DNA of 64,000 nt from NCBI GenBank assembly GCA_008711295.1, contig VUYV01000100.1, forward strand, positions 741,106 to 805,105, given 5' to 3'. Below are positions 51,413 to 63,299 of this stretch, in pieces (the first letter of the stretch is position 1; the number at the start of each line of letters is the position of its first letter). A program made the translations under genes and the position numbers. The stretch comes from Anarhynchus alexandrinus (lineage: Eukaryota > Chordata > Aves > Charadriiformes > Charadriidae). A model generated the notes under the pieces. That model was given only the letters and a program-made list of their open reading frames with translations, did not search any database and was not told where the DNA came from.

Positions 51413-54021
51413 TTACTGCTGTTCAACTCACCCTTTCTTGACCACTGTAATAAATATGTGATGTACCCCATGACAGGGCAAAATACCTTCCTCAAAGGAG
51501 CAGTCAGCATCCACCAAATCCAGATGCTGAAATTACTCACATGTAGCCTATGAATGTGCATTTTTTGCCTAGGATAAAAAGTGTGTTCTAATAATACCCT
51601 GCCCAACACTTTCTAAAGCTCCTGTGCAGGCATGCTATGCTGGCCAAGGTGAGCTGAGTTTATTTTCCTCTCCAGCAGGAGTACCATCGTGATACATTGT
51701 GTGTGTGAGGGAGATAGAGCCTGACACTGGATTGTGATCAAGTCCTATTCATCTTATTCTGCCAGTGACCGGAGGAGGTATGTATACAGCCTTTTCCAGA
51801 GATATGTCTTTTGTGTAGGACAGGACCAGAAAGCAGAGCACATCTAAACAGATAATTGCATCAGGCAGTGAGGGGCTTTCTGCTTTCATACAGAAAACAA
51901 ACCTAACGGGTTATGTTCATCCTCCAGCTCGACAATAACCAGCTTGACCTCATCAGTTTACTACAAAGAGCATGAATCTGGCTCAAAGGATCTTTCTATT
52001 TCTGTTTAAATGTGCGCAACACAGGAGGAAAGGGGAGTGGCGTTTACCCTGTTCTTTTTATTGATGTTCTGTAGATTTATTTTAATTTTTTTTACAAGTA
52101 ACTTTGTACCCAGATGTACACATGAAGAACAAGACATTGCCTTTTCCTTGTCAGGAAACGGGAACTGGCTTGTAAAAGCAGGCCCAGTGAAGAAGTGACA
52201 GTACTGGTACCCAATCTGCTCTTGGGGCTGACAACACGAGGCCTAGTTTACAAGTCTATCTCAGCTCCTCAGGGTGTGGGTAATGCAACTTTAATCAGCC
52301 TGTGCATGCTTTGGTCCCAAAGGTCTTTCTCAGTTCTTACATCTTACGCTTCTGAGGCACTTTGAATTTTCTTTTGGTGCCAATCCCTGTTTCCAGGAAG
52401 AGAACCAGAGGGTTCCTGGGGAGGTGTTTGTAGTACACTGCAATAAACAAAAGCATAAGGTCCATTAACTACTTCAGGAAAGATAAATTAGCTAATAGGA
52501 TCTTCCGAGAAAACTTCAACTCTACTTCATTACCTTGCCTTTCATGTGTATGTAGATGACACTTCAAACTGCTTCCATTTACTGTTTCTCTCCCTCTGCC
52601 CTGATTGCCTTGAAACAGCGCACTTGTGCAAAAAAACTAACTGATGGCATTTTTGCAGACGGAGTAGTGAGAAGCTATGTAGAATGATTTTCAGATGTGG
52701 TACCCTCTCCCTTAGCTCATGTAATTGCATAGTTCACATTAATTACTTTGAGTTGATGCTGACAGAGAAACAGCAAAATCCAGTTCAGAAGACAGTGGGT
52801 GGCACCTGAGTGCAACAGGAATTTCTCTGAGGAAATTGCATCTGGCGGGCTCTTTCCTACACCCCACAGGCCTATGGAAATTAAGCGATTGGCCTGTTTT
52901 CAGGACAACAACACTGAAACTGAGGAGGCAATGCCAGACACGTCCCACTTACCAGGAAAAACACAGATAAAACCAGTGGAGCTGAGCAGATGTTAAAGAG
53001 GGCAAATGATCCCATCTGAAACACAACAATGGATGCATATATTGTTGTTTGCCACACAGGGCTATGGGCACCCTCTCTTTCCATACACAAATGAAAGGTC
53101 TGGTGCAAGAACAGTAAATGGGTAAGAACTTGCAGCTACACCTGATCACCTTTGTTCTGCCACATTTGCTTGGCTGAGGAACAGCAACAAAAAGAAGACT
53201 CATGGTCTGAATAACTTAAAGCAATTAATAAAGCCCTGTACAGGCATCAAACATTCAGCTTTTCCACTGAAAAAAAAAAAAAAAAGTTGCTGACCTTTAC
53301 CCCAAACCCTTCTTCCACGTTTGCATTGTGGATATGTCATTAAAATGTTATTTTAAACAACAAGCTGAAAGGTGAAATGGTATGGAAGACACCTTTGCTG
53401 AAGAATGCAGTGAGTCAATAATGATCCATATGGGCAGTAATGAGCTGTTCCTGCTCTCATTTGCCTGAGAATTCTTAGTTATTAAAATGATGTTGGCTGT
53501 AAAAGGTATAAAAAGGAAGGAAAAAAAAAGGGACACACGATTAGAATATAAGAAAGCGGAAAAGACCAAAGCAAAAAGGAAAATACTTTAGCTGGGAATG
53601 ATGTTCAGTTCGACTATTTGTAGATGGAAAATAGAGTTGAATTTGCAAAAAAAAAATCCTTTTATGTGGAGGAAATTTAGTTACTTGTTTTTCTTAAGAA
53701 AAAAGCTTTAAAAGTATCCTCTCTAGGCAACATTTTTATGCACCATGCTACTTCAGATTTATAACAAAGTTTCTAATGGGTATTTCAGGAAAGGGGAAAG
53801 TGTGGAGGATGTGGGTAGGCTGTGGAAGAAGTGAGATGAGACAAAAAAGTTAAAGCTTAAGAGTATCTGCCTTCAGGATGGTCAAAAATTGGACCCAAAT
53901 AAAGCATACTGTGATTAAAAACCTGTGCAGACTAAATTTAATTCTGCCGTAGCCAGCTGGAGATACTGACCTAACCAGAAAATAAACCTACATCAACCAG
54001 ATTTGCCCACAACTCTGCCAT

Positions 54022-54923
54022 GTGCTGTTTAGTGCTGTTGATTTAGCCAAAGAGCTCTTCCAACCACAGGGACTGTGTGCGTTCTGCAGATGCCACTTGG
54101 AGGGTTTAAATGAAAAGGAGAAGCAAAAGGATTTGAGGGTCACTGAAGTGCTTGAGGGCCACGACAAGTGCTCTAGCCACACCACCCAAGTTGCAGAAGG
54201 AAAAGGCAGGGACTGGGAGAATGAGGTACTACCCATTGTAGGAGGAGATCAGGTTCGAGACCCTCTGAGGAAGCTGAAGGTGTACAAAACCACGGGACAT
54301 GATGAGATACATCCATGGGTCCTGAGGGAACTGGCGGATGAAGTTGCTAAGCCACTATCCACCATATTTGGGATGTTGTGGCAGTCTGGTGACGTTCCCA
54401 CTGACTGGAAAATGGGAAACATAAGCCCCATTTTTAAAAAGGTAAAAAAGGAAGGCCCAGGGAACTACAAGCTGGTCAGTCTTACCTCTGTGCCTGGCAA
54501 GATCATGGAGCAGATTCTACTAGACACTATGCTAAGGCATATGTAAAATAAGGAGCTGATAGGTGACAGCCAACATGGCTTCACTAAAGGCAAATAGTGT
54601 CTGACAAATTTGGTGGTCTTCTGTGATGGAGTTACAGCATTGATGGATAAGGGGAGAGCAACTGATGACATCTACCTGGACTTGTGCAAAGCATTTTACA
54701 CTGTCCCGCACGATATCCTTGTCTCTAAATTGGAGAGACATGGATTTGATGGATGGACCAGTCAGTGGATAAGGAACTGGCTGGATGGCCACACTCAAAG
54801 GGTTGCAGTCAACGGCTTGATGTCCAAATGGAGACCAGTAATAAGTGGTGTCCCTTGGGGTTGGTATTGGGACCGGCACTGTTTAACATTTTTGTTGGTG
54901 ACACGAGTGACATGGGCAGTGGG
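54022..54923 (+). pseudogene. CR1 copy A ORF2, left half (reverse transcriptase fingers and palm), broken
   Basis: CR1 ORF2 encodes an endonuclease plus reverse transcriptase that copies the element's RNA into a nicked chromosome. Here the RT part is visible: [71 protein letters not shown], the palm motif [21 protein letters not shown] and the ALFNIFVGD segment. It is broken by TAA at 54544-54546 (where copy B has GAA), TAG at 54595-54597 (where copy B has TCA) and a one-base loss near 54857-54862 that moves the frame before ALFNIF. It is also cut by copy B at 54923. Upstream residues from 54022 to about 54180 match poorly and may be flank. Confidence 0.9.
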
Positions 54924-56221
54924 CCATCATATTTGAGAAGTTGTGGCGGTCTGGTGAGGTTCCGGCTGACTGGAAAAGGGGAAACATAACCCCTATTTTC
55001 AAAAAGGGAAATAGGGAAGACCCAGGGAACTACAAGCCAGTCAGTCTCACCTCTGTGCCTGGCAAGATCATGGAGCAGATCCTCCTGGAAACTCTGCTAA
55101 GGCACATAGAAAATAAGGAGGTGATTGGTGATAGCCAGCATGGCTTCACCAAGGGCAAGTCATGCCTGATAAATCTGGTGGCCTTCTACGAAGGGGTTAC
55201 AGCAGCAGTGGACAAGGGAAGAGCAACTGACATCATCTACCTGGACTTGTGCAAAGTATTTGACACCGACGCACACAATATCCTGGTCTCTAAATTGGAG
55301 AGATATGGATTCGACAAATGGACCACTTGGTGGATAAAGAACTGGCTGGACAGTNNNNNNNNNNNNNNNNNNNNNNNNNNNNNNNNNNNNNNNNNNNNNN
55401 NNNNNNNNNNNNNNNNNNNNNNNNNNNNNNNNNNNNNNNNNNNNNNNNNNNNNNNNNNNNNNNNNNNNNNNNNNNNNNNNNNNNNNNNNNNNNNNNNNNN
55501 NNNNNNNNNNNNNNNNNNNNNNNNNNNNNNNNNNNNNNNNNNNNNNNNNNNNNNNNNNNNNNNNNNNNNNNNNNNNNNNNNNNNNNNNNNNNNNNNNNNN
55601 NNNNNNNNNNNNNNNNNNNNNNNNNNNNNNNNNNNNNNNNNNNNNNNNNNNNNNNNNNNNNNNNNNNNNNNNNNNNNNNNNNNNNNNNNNNNNNNNNNNN
55701 NNNNNNNNNNNNNNNNNNNNNNNNNNNNNNNNNNNNNNNNNNNNNNNNNNNNNNNNNNNNNNNNNNNNNNNNNNNNNNNNNNNNNNNNNNNNNNNNNNNN
55801 NNNNNNNNNNNNNNNNNNNNNNNNNNNNNNNNNNNNNNNNNNNNNNNNNNNNNNNNNNNNNNNNNNNNNNNNNNNNNNNNNNNNNNNNNNNNNNNNNNNN
55901 NNNNNNNNNNNNNNNNNNNNNNNNNNNNNNNNNNNNNNNNNNNNNNNNNNNNNNNNNNNNNNNNNNNNNNNNNNNNNNNNNNNNNNNNNNNNNNNNNNNN
56001 NNNNNNNNNNNNNNNNNNNNNNNNNNNNNNNNNNNNNNNNNNNNNNNNNNNNNNNNNNNNNNNNNNNNNNNNNNNNNNNNNNNNNNNNNNNNNNNNNNNN
56101 NNNNNNNNNNNNNNNNNNNNNNNNNNNNNNNNNNNNNNNNNNNNNNNNNNNNNNNNNNNGGGGGTTGGAACTCGATGATCTTCAAGGTCCTTTCCAACCT
56201 AAACCATTCTATGATTCTATG
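54924..56221 (+). mobile_element. CR1 LINE copy B, nested in copy A, contains the assembly gap
   Basis: A 5'-truncated CR1 starting at CCATCATATTTGAGAAG, the same ORF2 position as 54359 in copy A. It keeps an uninterrupted RT frame up to the gap at 55355: [55 protein letters not shown] and [10 protein letters not shown]. After the gap only its 3' end remains (from 56160, ending in two octamers). Its 3' end is identical over 65 bases to the copy at 25.3 kb. It is younger than copy A because it interrupts it. It is not autonomous, as it lacks ORF1 and the endonuclease. Confidence 0.93.
55355..56159. other. Assembly gap (805 N)
   Basis: A run of 805 undetermined bases. It falls inside a CR1 nested in another CR1, a typical place for short-read assembly to fail. 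Open frames that appear to cross it are artefacts of translating N. Confidence 1.
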
Positions 56222-57046
56222 ATTAAGTGTACCCTCAGCAAGTTTGCTGACGACAGCAAGCTGTGTGGCTTGGTTGACACACTGGAGGTAAGGGATGCCA
56301 TCCAGAGGGACCTTGGCAGCTTTGAGAAGTGGGTCCGTGCGAACCTCACAAAGTTCAACAAAGCCAAGTGCAAGATTGTGCAGGTGGGTCAGGGCAATCC
56401 CAAGCAGAAATACAGGCCGGGCAGAGAATGGAATGAGAACAGCCCTGAGGAAAAAGACTTGGGAGTGTTGGTGGATGAGAAGCTCAACATGACCTGTCAA
56501 TATGTGCTTGCAACCCAGAAAACCAGCTGTACACTGGGCTGCATCAAAAGAAGTGTGGCCAGCAGGTTGAGAGAGGTGATTCATTCCCTCTACTCTGCTC
56601 TGGTGAGACCCCACCTGCAGTAATGCGTCCGGCTCAGGGGCCCCCAACATAAGAAGGACATGGACTTGTTGGAGCGAGTCCAGAGGAGGGTCATTTAGTT
56701 GATTGGAGGGCTGGAGCACCTCTTCTATGAAGACAGGCTGAGAGAGTTGGAGTTGTTCAACCTGGAGAAGAGGTGGCTTCAGGGAGACCTTATAGCAGCC
56801 CTTCAGTACTTAAAGGGGACCTATAGGAAAGATGGGGAGGGACTCTTTACCAGGGAGTGTAGCAATAGGACGAGGGGTAACAGTTTTAAACTGAAAGTGG
56901 GCAGATTTAGATTAGATATTAGGAAGAAATTCTTTGCTGTGAGGTCGGTGAGACACTGGAACAAGTTGCCCAGAGAAGCTGTGGATGCCCCATCCCTGGA
57001 AGTGTTCAAGGCCAGGTTGGATGGAGCTTTGAGTAATCTGGTCTAG
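56222..57046 (+). pseudogene. CR1 copy A ORF2, right half (palm end to C-terminus), broken
   Basis: The frame resumes as IKCTLSKFADDSKL. FADD at 56243-56254 is the CR1 form of the catalytic YxDD box with both aspartates present. Next come DAIQRDLGSFEKW, DLGVLVDEKLNM, LGCIKRSVASR and SALVRPHLQ. TAA at 56621-56623 stands where CR1 normally has a tyrosine codon, and a second in-frame stop, TAG, is at 56696-56698. After that the frame is open to the natural end: [55 protein letters not shown] and TAG at 57044-57046. These breaks mean no active enzyme. Confidence 0.95.
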
Positions 57047-59091
57047 TGGAAGGTGTCCCTGCCCATGGCAAGGGGGGTGTAACTAGATGACCTCTACAGG
57101 TGCCTTCCAACCAAAACCATTCTATGATTCTATGATTCCCAGCCTGTTCGGAGACCCGTGGAGCTCTCTGAGAAATTCTCTTGAGAAGCACATGTGTGGT
57201 TCAGGCACAATTCACTCTTTTAGCTCAGAGAAGCACTGAGATCCATCTTGCTTTCACTAAGATACTTTTTAAAATTTATTTTTTGCTTTGAGAACTAAGC
57301 TTTAGCTGAAGCCATTTCATGCTTGGAGACACTGATTTAATTTTTTGTCTGCCTTACTTTTTAATTTCCACTCACCTCTGCATGTTTGTGGTTTTTTCTG
57401 GAACTGATGCATCTAGATACAGACATGGCAGGATCTAATGGAAAGTTTAAATCACTGAGAATTGTATCATTGTTTTCAGGATATTTCCAACTCAGCAGAA
57501 AAGATAGAGTAACACTGGGGAAAGGATTATGTGTTTATAGCTGCCTTATCTGTACCCATACTGCTATGTTTCTAGTTATTGATCTGTAAGATAACAAAAA
57601 CTGTTTCATTGTATTGGTCTAAAAGTCTTGATTATTTCTTTGGAAAAGAAGATTTATCCCATTGATTTTGCTCAGTCATCTGATCTTATATTTGAAGGAT
57701 AATTTTTTAGATGGCCAAAAAATGCGGGCATTAACAGAAGGGAAATAAACACAGGAATTTAATTCAGGAGACAAGGTTTAAAAATTCTCTTTCTGGTTGC
57801 TAAATAGATGTTAACAGTGACTAAACATGAAATTCATATGTTGGTAGGATTTTTTTTTTGTAATAATTTTCACTTTTGCTAGTCACTTCTATATGGAGGG
57901 TCCTTAAGCTCCTTATGAAAAAAAAAATCGCTGTTCTGATATGACAGCTCTCCTTGCAAAATTGCTGCTGTGAACTAGCTAAAGTTCAGGGCTTAGATTC
58001 AGCTTTAGACTTTCTAATGAGTATGTAAGGATTTTTGAAAATACCGGGTCCCTGAAGTTTGCCATGCACACGGTAGCTAATTTCAGGGCAAGTGATAGAT
58101 TACCTGTGAAGCCAGAGTAACAAAGTTTTTCAGTAGTTTTAGATCCTGCGTATTCCTCAACTTAACCAAAATACTATTTTTCAGCTGGTAAATTTTCTTG
58201 GTTTTCTACATTTTCATCATGGCCTCCTGTTGCTAACTTTGTTATCTAAGAGAAATGTAGAGACACAGGCAATAGTAGGTAACCTCTCCATATGTCATTT
58301 GACACTGAGAAGGGAAGATAAAACTAAACACTACGACACATTCTTTAGTTATTCTGGACTGCTGTACTACAGGCTGTATTCTTTTCAAGTGGTGAAAGTA
58401 ACTTACGTACTTTAGACACTGAACTGTGTAATTTAATTCAATTACGTCATTTATACTTGGAACTTTCAGAGAAAAATCACAGATTTACAAAACCAGCTTT
58501 GACAACTTTGCTGTCACAAAGCTTCATCCAGAGCTCTTTAATATCAATAATATCTTCACTTAAATTTAAATGACGTTAGGATTAAGTCATAAGCAAATAG
58601 GCAGCCTAAGCATACAGTCATTCTTGTTATGAGTCAGCCTAAAGATCTACCTCAATTAGTGTCTTGTCTCCAATTTGGAGAGACTGTAAGAACTGGTAAT
58701 ACATATGTCATCTTGAAGCAATATTTACCATTGCCACTTCATGAGTTAGCAGCTTTTGGACTTTGCTCTCTCAGCTTCCTTAGCCTGAACCACTAAGGAT
58801 TTATTCATCAAGGAACGGTAGCTTCAGTTATCTGTATCTTCAAGTATCTATAGTTAGCCTTCTTAGGGCTGCTGCCTGTGTCCTGCATTTTGCTTTCTTA
58901 AGCTACTGTTCTCTTAGTAGTACATCAGGAGAGAATGCCACTTTCAGAAATGTGGTTTTTCAAACAGTGCTCAGTTGGAAAACCTGCTCATGCGTTAAGT
59001 TGTACAAGTGGGAGATTTATTATAAGAAAAGATTCCACTTTTACATTCTTGCTTGCTTCTTTAAAAAATAATTTATAATTCTGCAATTAAT

Positions 59092-59112
59092 TTCACAATT
59101 AATTATTGTGAA
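59092..59112. repeat. Perfect 8-bp inverted repeat around TAATT
   Basis: TTCACAAT, spacer TAATT, ATTGTGAA. It lies in a TAAT-rich stretch (about 59070-59125). A dyad of this size can occur by chance. Confidence 0.7.
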
Positions 59113-59436
59113 GCATTTGAACTCAGCAGAGAAATCTAGTTAAATAAATGCTTTTGTTCATAAAATATTTTAAAAGATATAATTATTTTATTCTTGTTCC
59201 CTAACCCTATAATTTCCTCATCCTCAGGAGTCTACAGTGAAATCATTATGTGTCATTTGCAGTCCTGACATTCTGCTCCTGCCTTTTTAATTTGGAAAAG
59301 CAAGTAGTGTTTGCCACTTACTAACTGAAATTAGTGCAGGAAACTTAAGTAGGTTTAACAGGAAACAAAGGTAAGAGAGATATGGATTCACTTGTGCCCT
59401 TAACACAAATGGAAAATTACAGTCAGTGTTGCTTTA

Positions 59437-59488
59437 AGAAACAAAACAAAACCAACCAAACAAACAAATAAAAAAAACCAAAACAAGG
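59437..59488. repeat. A-rich CAAA/CCAAA simple repeat
   Basis: Runs of AAACAAAAC, ACCAACCAAAC and AAACAAATAAAAAAAACC. No retroposed sequence was recognised on either side. Confidence 0.85.
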
Positions 59489-59951
59489 AAGACTTATTTG
59501 AGAAGGTTACTTGTTCTTAGGGAACAGTAGTTGAAACTGCAGTCAATGTGAATGTGGTTAGGCAAGAACTTATTTCTCTAGAGTGGGAGGATACTGCACT
59601 AGGTAAGGAAATAGCTTGTGGTATGGCTGGCCCAGCCAATGCATGGTCCAGTTATGTGTGGCAAAAAAAGGTGCTGTCCTTATGAGGGTTTAGCTGTAAG
59701 ATCTTCAGAGAGAGATTTAGGAGACTCTGTTCCTGGTGTCTGGCTCACGCTGAATTCCAGATGTGAAAGAACACCATACGGTCCATCCCAGGTGGAAGTG
59801 CAGTAGTGTTCTCAGTGGCAGTCCTGAGAAACAACACTCTTTCCATCCCCTGGAGTTTCTAACTACATATTTAAGCTCTGGTTTGGAGAAGGAAAATGCA
59901 TTTGCATACACATGAAACACTGATGATTTCTTGTTTAGTGTTACAAGAAAG

Positions 59952-60066
59952 TAAACCTGGTCTTCTGAATTCAGTTCTTAGCTCTGTTTGTAGGTGTTCT
60001 GTGTGACCTTGGGCAACTCTTTTAACTTCTGTTTCTTTACCTGTGTTAGTAATGGTAACATTTAAA
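59952..60066 (+). mobile_element. MIR-type SINE, old
   Basis: GAATTCAGTTCTTAGCTCTG corresponds to the MIR segment TCAAATCCCAGCTCTG. It is followed at the right distance by TGTGTGACCTTGGGCAACTC, TTTTAACTTCTGTTTCTTTA and CCTGTGTTAGTAATGGTAAC, which match the MIR core (TGTGTGACCTTGGGCAAGTC, ACTTAACCTCTCTGTGCCTC, CATCTGTAAAATGG). The GTGTGACCTTGGGCAA block is perfect. The LINE-derived 3' end is missing. Confidence 0.88.
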
Positions 60067-63000
60067 TTACGGGACACGTGAGCCTATAATGACTAATACC
60101 ACCAAAGACATGCAAGATGTAAAGCAAGGAGATGCTCTTTAGGATATAAAAAACTTTAAACACTCCATCTAGAGAAGAAGACTTAAACATACACATCAGA
60201 TTCAGTTTAACTTTAGCCATCTAGATGTTTTAGATTTCCTCCTTAGTTAGTGGGCAAAGATAGATACTTCCAGAAGCAATTAATTTCATTCATCTTTGAA
60301 ACTGTTCGATCATGGAAAGAATCACAGAGAGTTACCTTAAAGCAGAAGTCTACTCCATATCTTGAAGCAAAATTTAGGTACATGTACTTTGCCAGTACAT
60401 ATTGAATGCCTTAATGGGCTGTATAGACCTCAAACTGTGAAGTAGTAATAAATGCATGACTTTGAATACCTTCCTTTTCATTCAAAAGTTTAATAAAGGG
60501 AAAAACTTGGGGTATTTTCCTCCCATCTCATAAAATGAAAAGTACTGAACCCTTTGACCGTGTAAAATCACCTTAAAGATATTAAACCATTTTAAGAAAT
60601 AGTTACTGACATGCAAGTTCTTGGCCAAATCAGCCTTTGAGTGACATTCTGCTTGCAAACCAAGAGCTATTAAAAATACATACCTCACGTATTGCACTGC
60701 CAAGGTTGCACTTTTTTTCAGGAGTTACTGTCAAGTCTGTCAAATGGAAGCTAATTGACAATCTGATAGAAAATACTGAATAACTCCTTTGTAACCTCTT
60801 GCTCCAAGAAACCTCAGGGTCTAGCTAGATTTTGGAATCTGAAACCCCTTATCTGCATTCTGATGGCATTTGGTCATGCAAACACTTTCTCAGCTCTGGT
60901 CACTTGTCTAACTACAGGATTCTCACCCAGAATAAAAAAGTGATTTTGATGATAAATGGGAAATTGTCAGGTACTGAACCTCCTTTGTTTGTACCAGGCT
61001 TAGTTTGCTTCTATTGCTCTAGAATCGGTGACTTTTGAATTCCACATCTGTCTGATGTTTTTGATCTACACAGTATTCTGCAATACAGTGATGACGCTAC
61101 TATTCCCTCAGTTTCTCTTGGACAGCCCAAACTTCCGGAGGTACAAAATTTGGCCTGTATTTGTTGATGCTTAAAAAAAATTAAATAAATAAAAGCTGCT
61201 TAAGACTAGCAAATTCATGGTTAAGGTAATTTATGACTGGCTTTGGACCTGACTTTTCTTCTCTTCGAAGGTGGCATATACACATTGGAGTGCTGGTGCA
61301 CTTCTGAGGATCCAAGAACTGAGGAAGCCAGAATGGAGTCTGATTCAAGCTTCTGACCTGATGGAATTTTATCCCAGAGTTTCTTGGTATTGATGGAGAG
61401 AAAAGCAGCTTTTTTGATTTACTACCTATGGTTTAATAAACAAGCTATCTAGTAAAAAGTAAGAAAGAGAAAAGTGGCAGATATAACACAAACAGGTGAA
61501 CCCACATAACAAGGAAGAAGTGGGGTTTTCAGCAATAATGGAAGAAGAGAGGTAGCAAAGGCAGTAGGAAAGAAAGGTGAAAGGCTGGATTTGACAGTTA
61601 ATTTAAGAAATCGTATTTCGAAAGAAGTCATGTTGTTTGTAAATCACCTACATCCTCACCATGAAGCATCAGGGAATTATGTCCAGCATTTAAATACTGC
61701 ATTCCAGCTGAGACTCTGAAAAGGACTTCACAAATAAAGGACTGAATTTTAATAGCCTAAAAGGATGTTGTTAAAAGTCCTCTAAGAAAACCATTTTTGC
61801 TTCTTTTCTACAGTTAAAAAAATGCCAAACAATCTAGGGGAATCCAATTAAGCGTAGAAAGACCTTTCTAGTGCAGGTAGGCATGACTTGTGTTATCCTG
61901 CCTGTGACTCATTAATTGGGCAAAATGTTTGTTATACTTAGAAGAACTGTCAAAAATGTAAATGAAAATAACCAGATACTGCACTGTTTATGTTCTGTAT
62001 TTCTTCCTACTAGTTTAAAAGAATTCCTATAGCAAAAAGTTAAATTTAAACTTTGGTATGTAATAGCAATAAATAATGCCAGCTACTAAGTATGAGCTAT
62101 TTTTATATGGTTTTTCATTTGGCAACATTTTAAAATTTCTCCATCACTTTCAGCTTTTGTGATGTTCTGCTCAGCATTTGGTACAAACCAGTTTAGCTAT
62201 GGATTAAAAAAGCAAAGTGTCAGAACAAAGCTGATGTTAAAGCCTTCAGTCTCAGAGTCAGCCTAACATCAACCCGGTTCTGTTTATCAGCACAATCTCT
62301 TGTTGTCGACTGTTTCAAATGCCAGAGCTCTTTTAAATACCACTAACATTGCCAGAGCCTCATTTAAACATGTATTAGCAAGGTAATCCTTCAATCATAA
62401 ACTTGCCACTAAGACATAAAGGGGATGATTACTGACATTCTGTGCCCTTTTCAGAACTACCCAAGGGAAAAAATATAATTAATATCTTGGGCTTGCAGTG
62501 ACCCCAGACTCTTTGTAGGGAAAGCAAAGCAAAATAAAACGAAATTATGTCAGCAACTGATTTCTCTTCTCTTTCCCCTTTCATTTTACTTTAGAACAAC
62601 TGGTGAAAGAGCTGTATCCACAAAGTATCTTTGTTTCAGTGGCTGTAGTTCTCATTAGTTATATCTTTGTGGGGGAAGCAAAGTAACAGAGTATGACATC
62701 TAGTTTAAGTCTTGGTCAATTTGTATGATGCTGGGAGGAGATCGCTCCTATTATTTTCAAAATGCTCTAACTTGTGACTCCCCCCTCCCGCGCTCTTGCA
62801 CAACCAAACGAGGAGCACAACTAATTGTCAGTTCGAAGCTTGATTTACTACAACAGTGCTGCAGGCAGCAGCACATCCTGCTGAGCTGCTGAGATATAAT
62901 GACTGTATCAGTGCCAAACTCAATATAATATAAAATAAAAATCAATAAAATGCATCCCGTATCTCAAAAAATGTAGCTGAACGCATTCTGCAAATCAGCT

Positions 63001-63299
63001 AAACTTACATGTCAAGCAAATAAACTCATTTGTAGCAATGCTGTAACTAATTATCATGGATTAATAAGAACACTCTCTTTGGGCTGCTTGATTTCTGGCA
63101 CTGCTTCATAATAATGCATCTTTTTATTAGGAAAATCAGAGTTTTAAAAATATGCTCAAGGTGGCCACTACGAAACGATATGAAATTGGAATAGTTCCTG
63201 TCATCACAAAATGCTTTGAAAATGCTTATTAACAATGCCCACAACACCTGGGAAGCCAGGCAGTTATTCTTACTGACAAAAATGCTGGGCAAAAAAGTG
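60067..63299. other. Unique-looking non-coding DNA with candidate conserved blocks
   Basis: I see no gene or transposon. The blocks at about 62.23-62.45 and 62.77-63.25 kb are evenly composed, with TAAT words and few simple repeats, and are candidates for conserved non-coding elements. That is an impression from texture, not a measured result. Confidence 0.35.
62321..62381. repeat. Imperfect 30-bp direct repeat
   Basis: GCCAGAGCTCTTTTAAATAC at 62321 recurs at 62351 as GCCAGAGCCTCATTTAAACA. Each is followed by a similar TA-rich end (ACTAACATT and GTATTAGCA). The copies have diverged, so the duplication is not recent. Confidence 0.6.

Larger units (their letters stand above)
50301..54009. other. 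Unique-looking non-coding DNA
   Basis: Apart from the weak exon candidate at 50428-50628 and the small repeats listed separately, I see no gene or transposon here. An A16 run lies at 53270-53285. Confidence 0.4.
54010..57140 (+). mobile_element. CR1 LINE copy A, interrupted by nested copy B
   Basis: The longest CR1 in the window. The left half covers ORF2 from upstream of the reverse transcriptase through the palm (about 54130-54923). The right half resumes at 56222 and runs through the ORF2 stop at 57044-57046 to the 3' end (CCAACCAAAACCATTCTATG, two octamers, ending about 57137). The 5' boundary is uncertain: clear similarity begins near 54180, and the open frame back to 54022 may be element or flank. 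The 5' untranslated part and ORF1 are missing. The 3' end type (GGGGGTGTAACTAGATGACC) differs from that of copy B. There is no obvious target-site duplication, as is normal for CR1. Confidence 0.95.
57141..59951. other. Unique-looking non-coding DNA
   Basis: No gene or transposon was recognised. Short A and T runs occur near 57850 and 57918. The small inverted repeat at 59092 and the A-rich tract at 59437 are listed separately. Confidence 0.45.

Noticed and set aside
54941..56623. A very long open frame across the N run (and its minus-strand shadow)
   Set aside because: The frame is open only because N is translated as unknown. Copy B on the left and copy A on the right happen to share the frame number.
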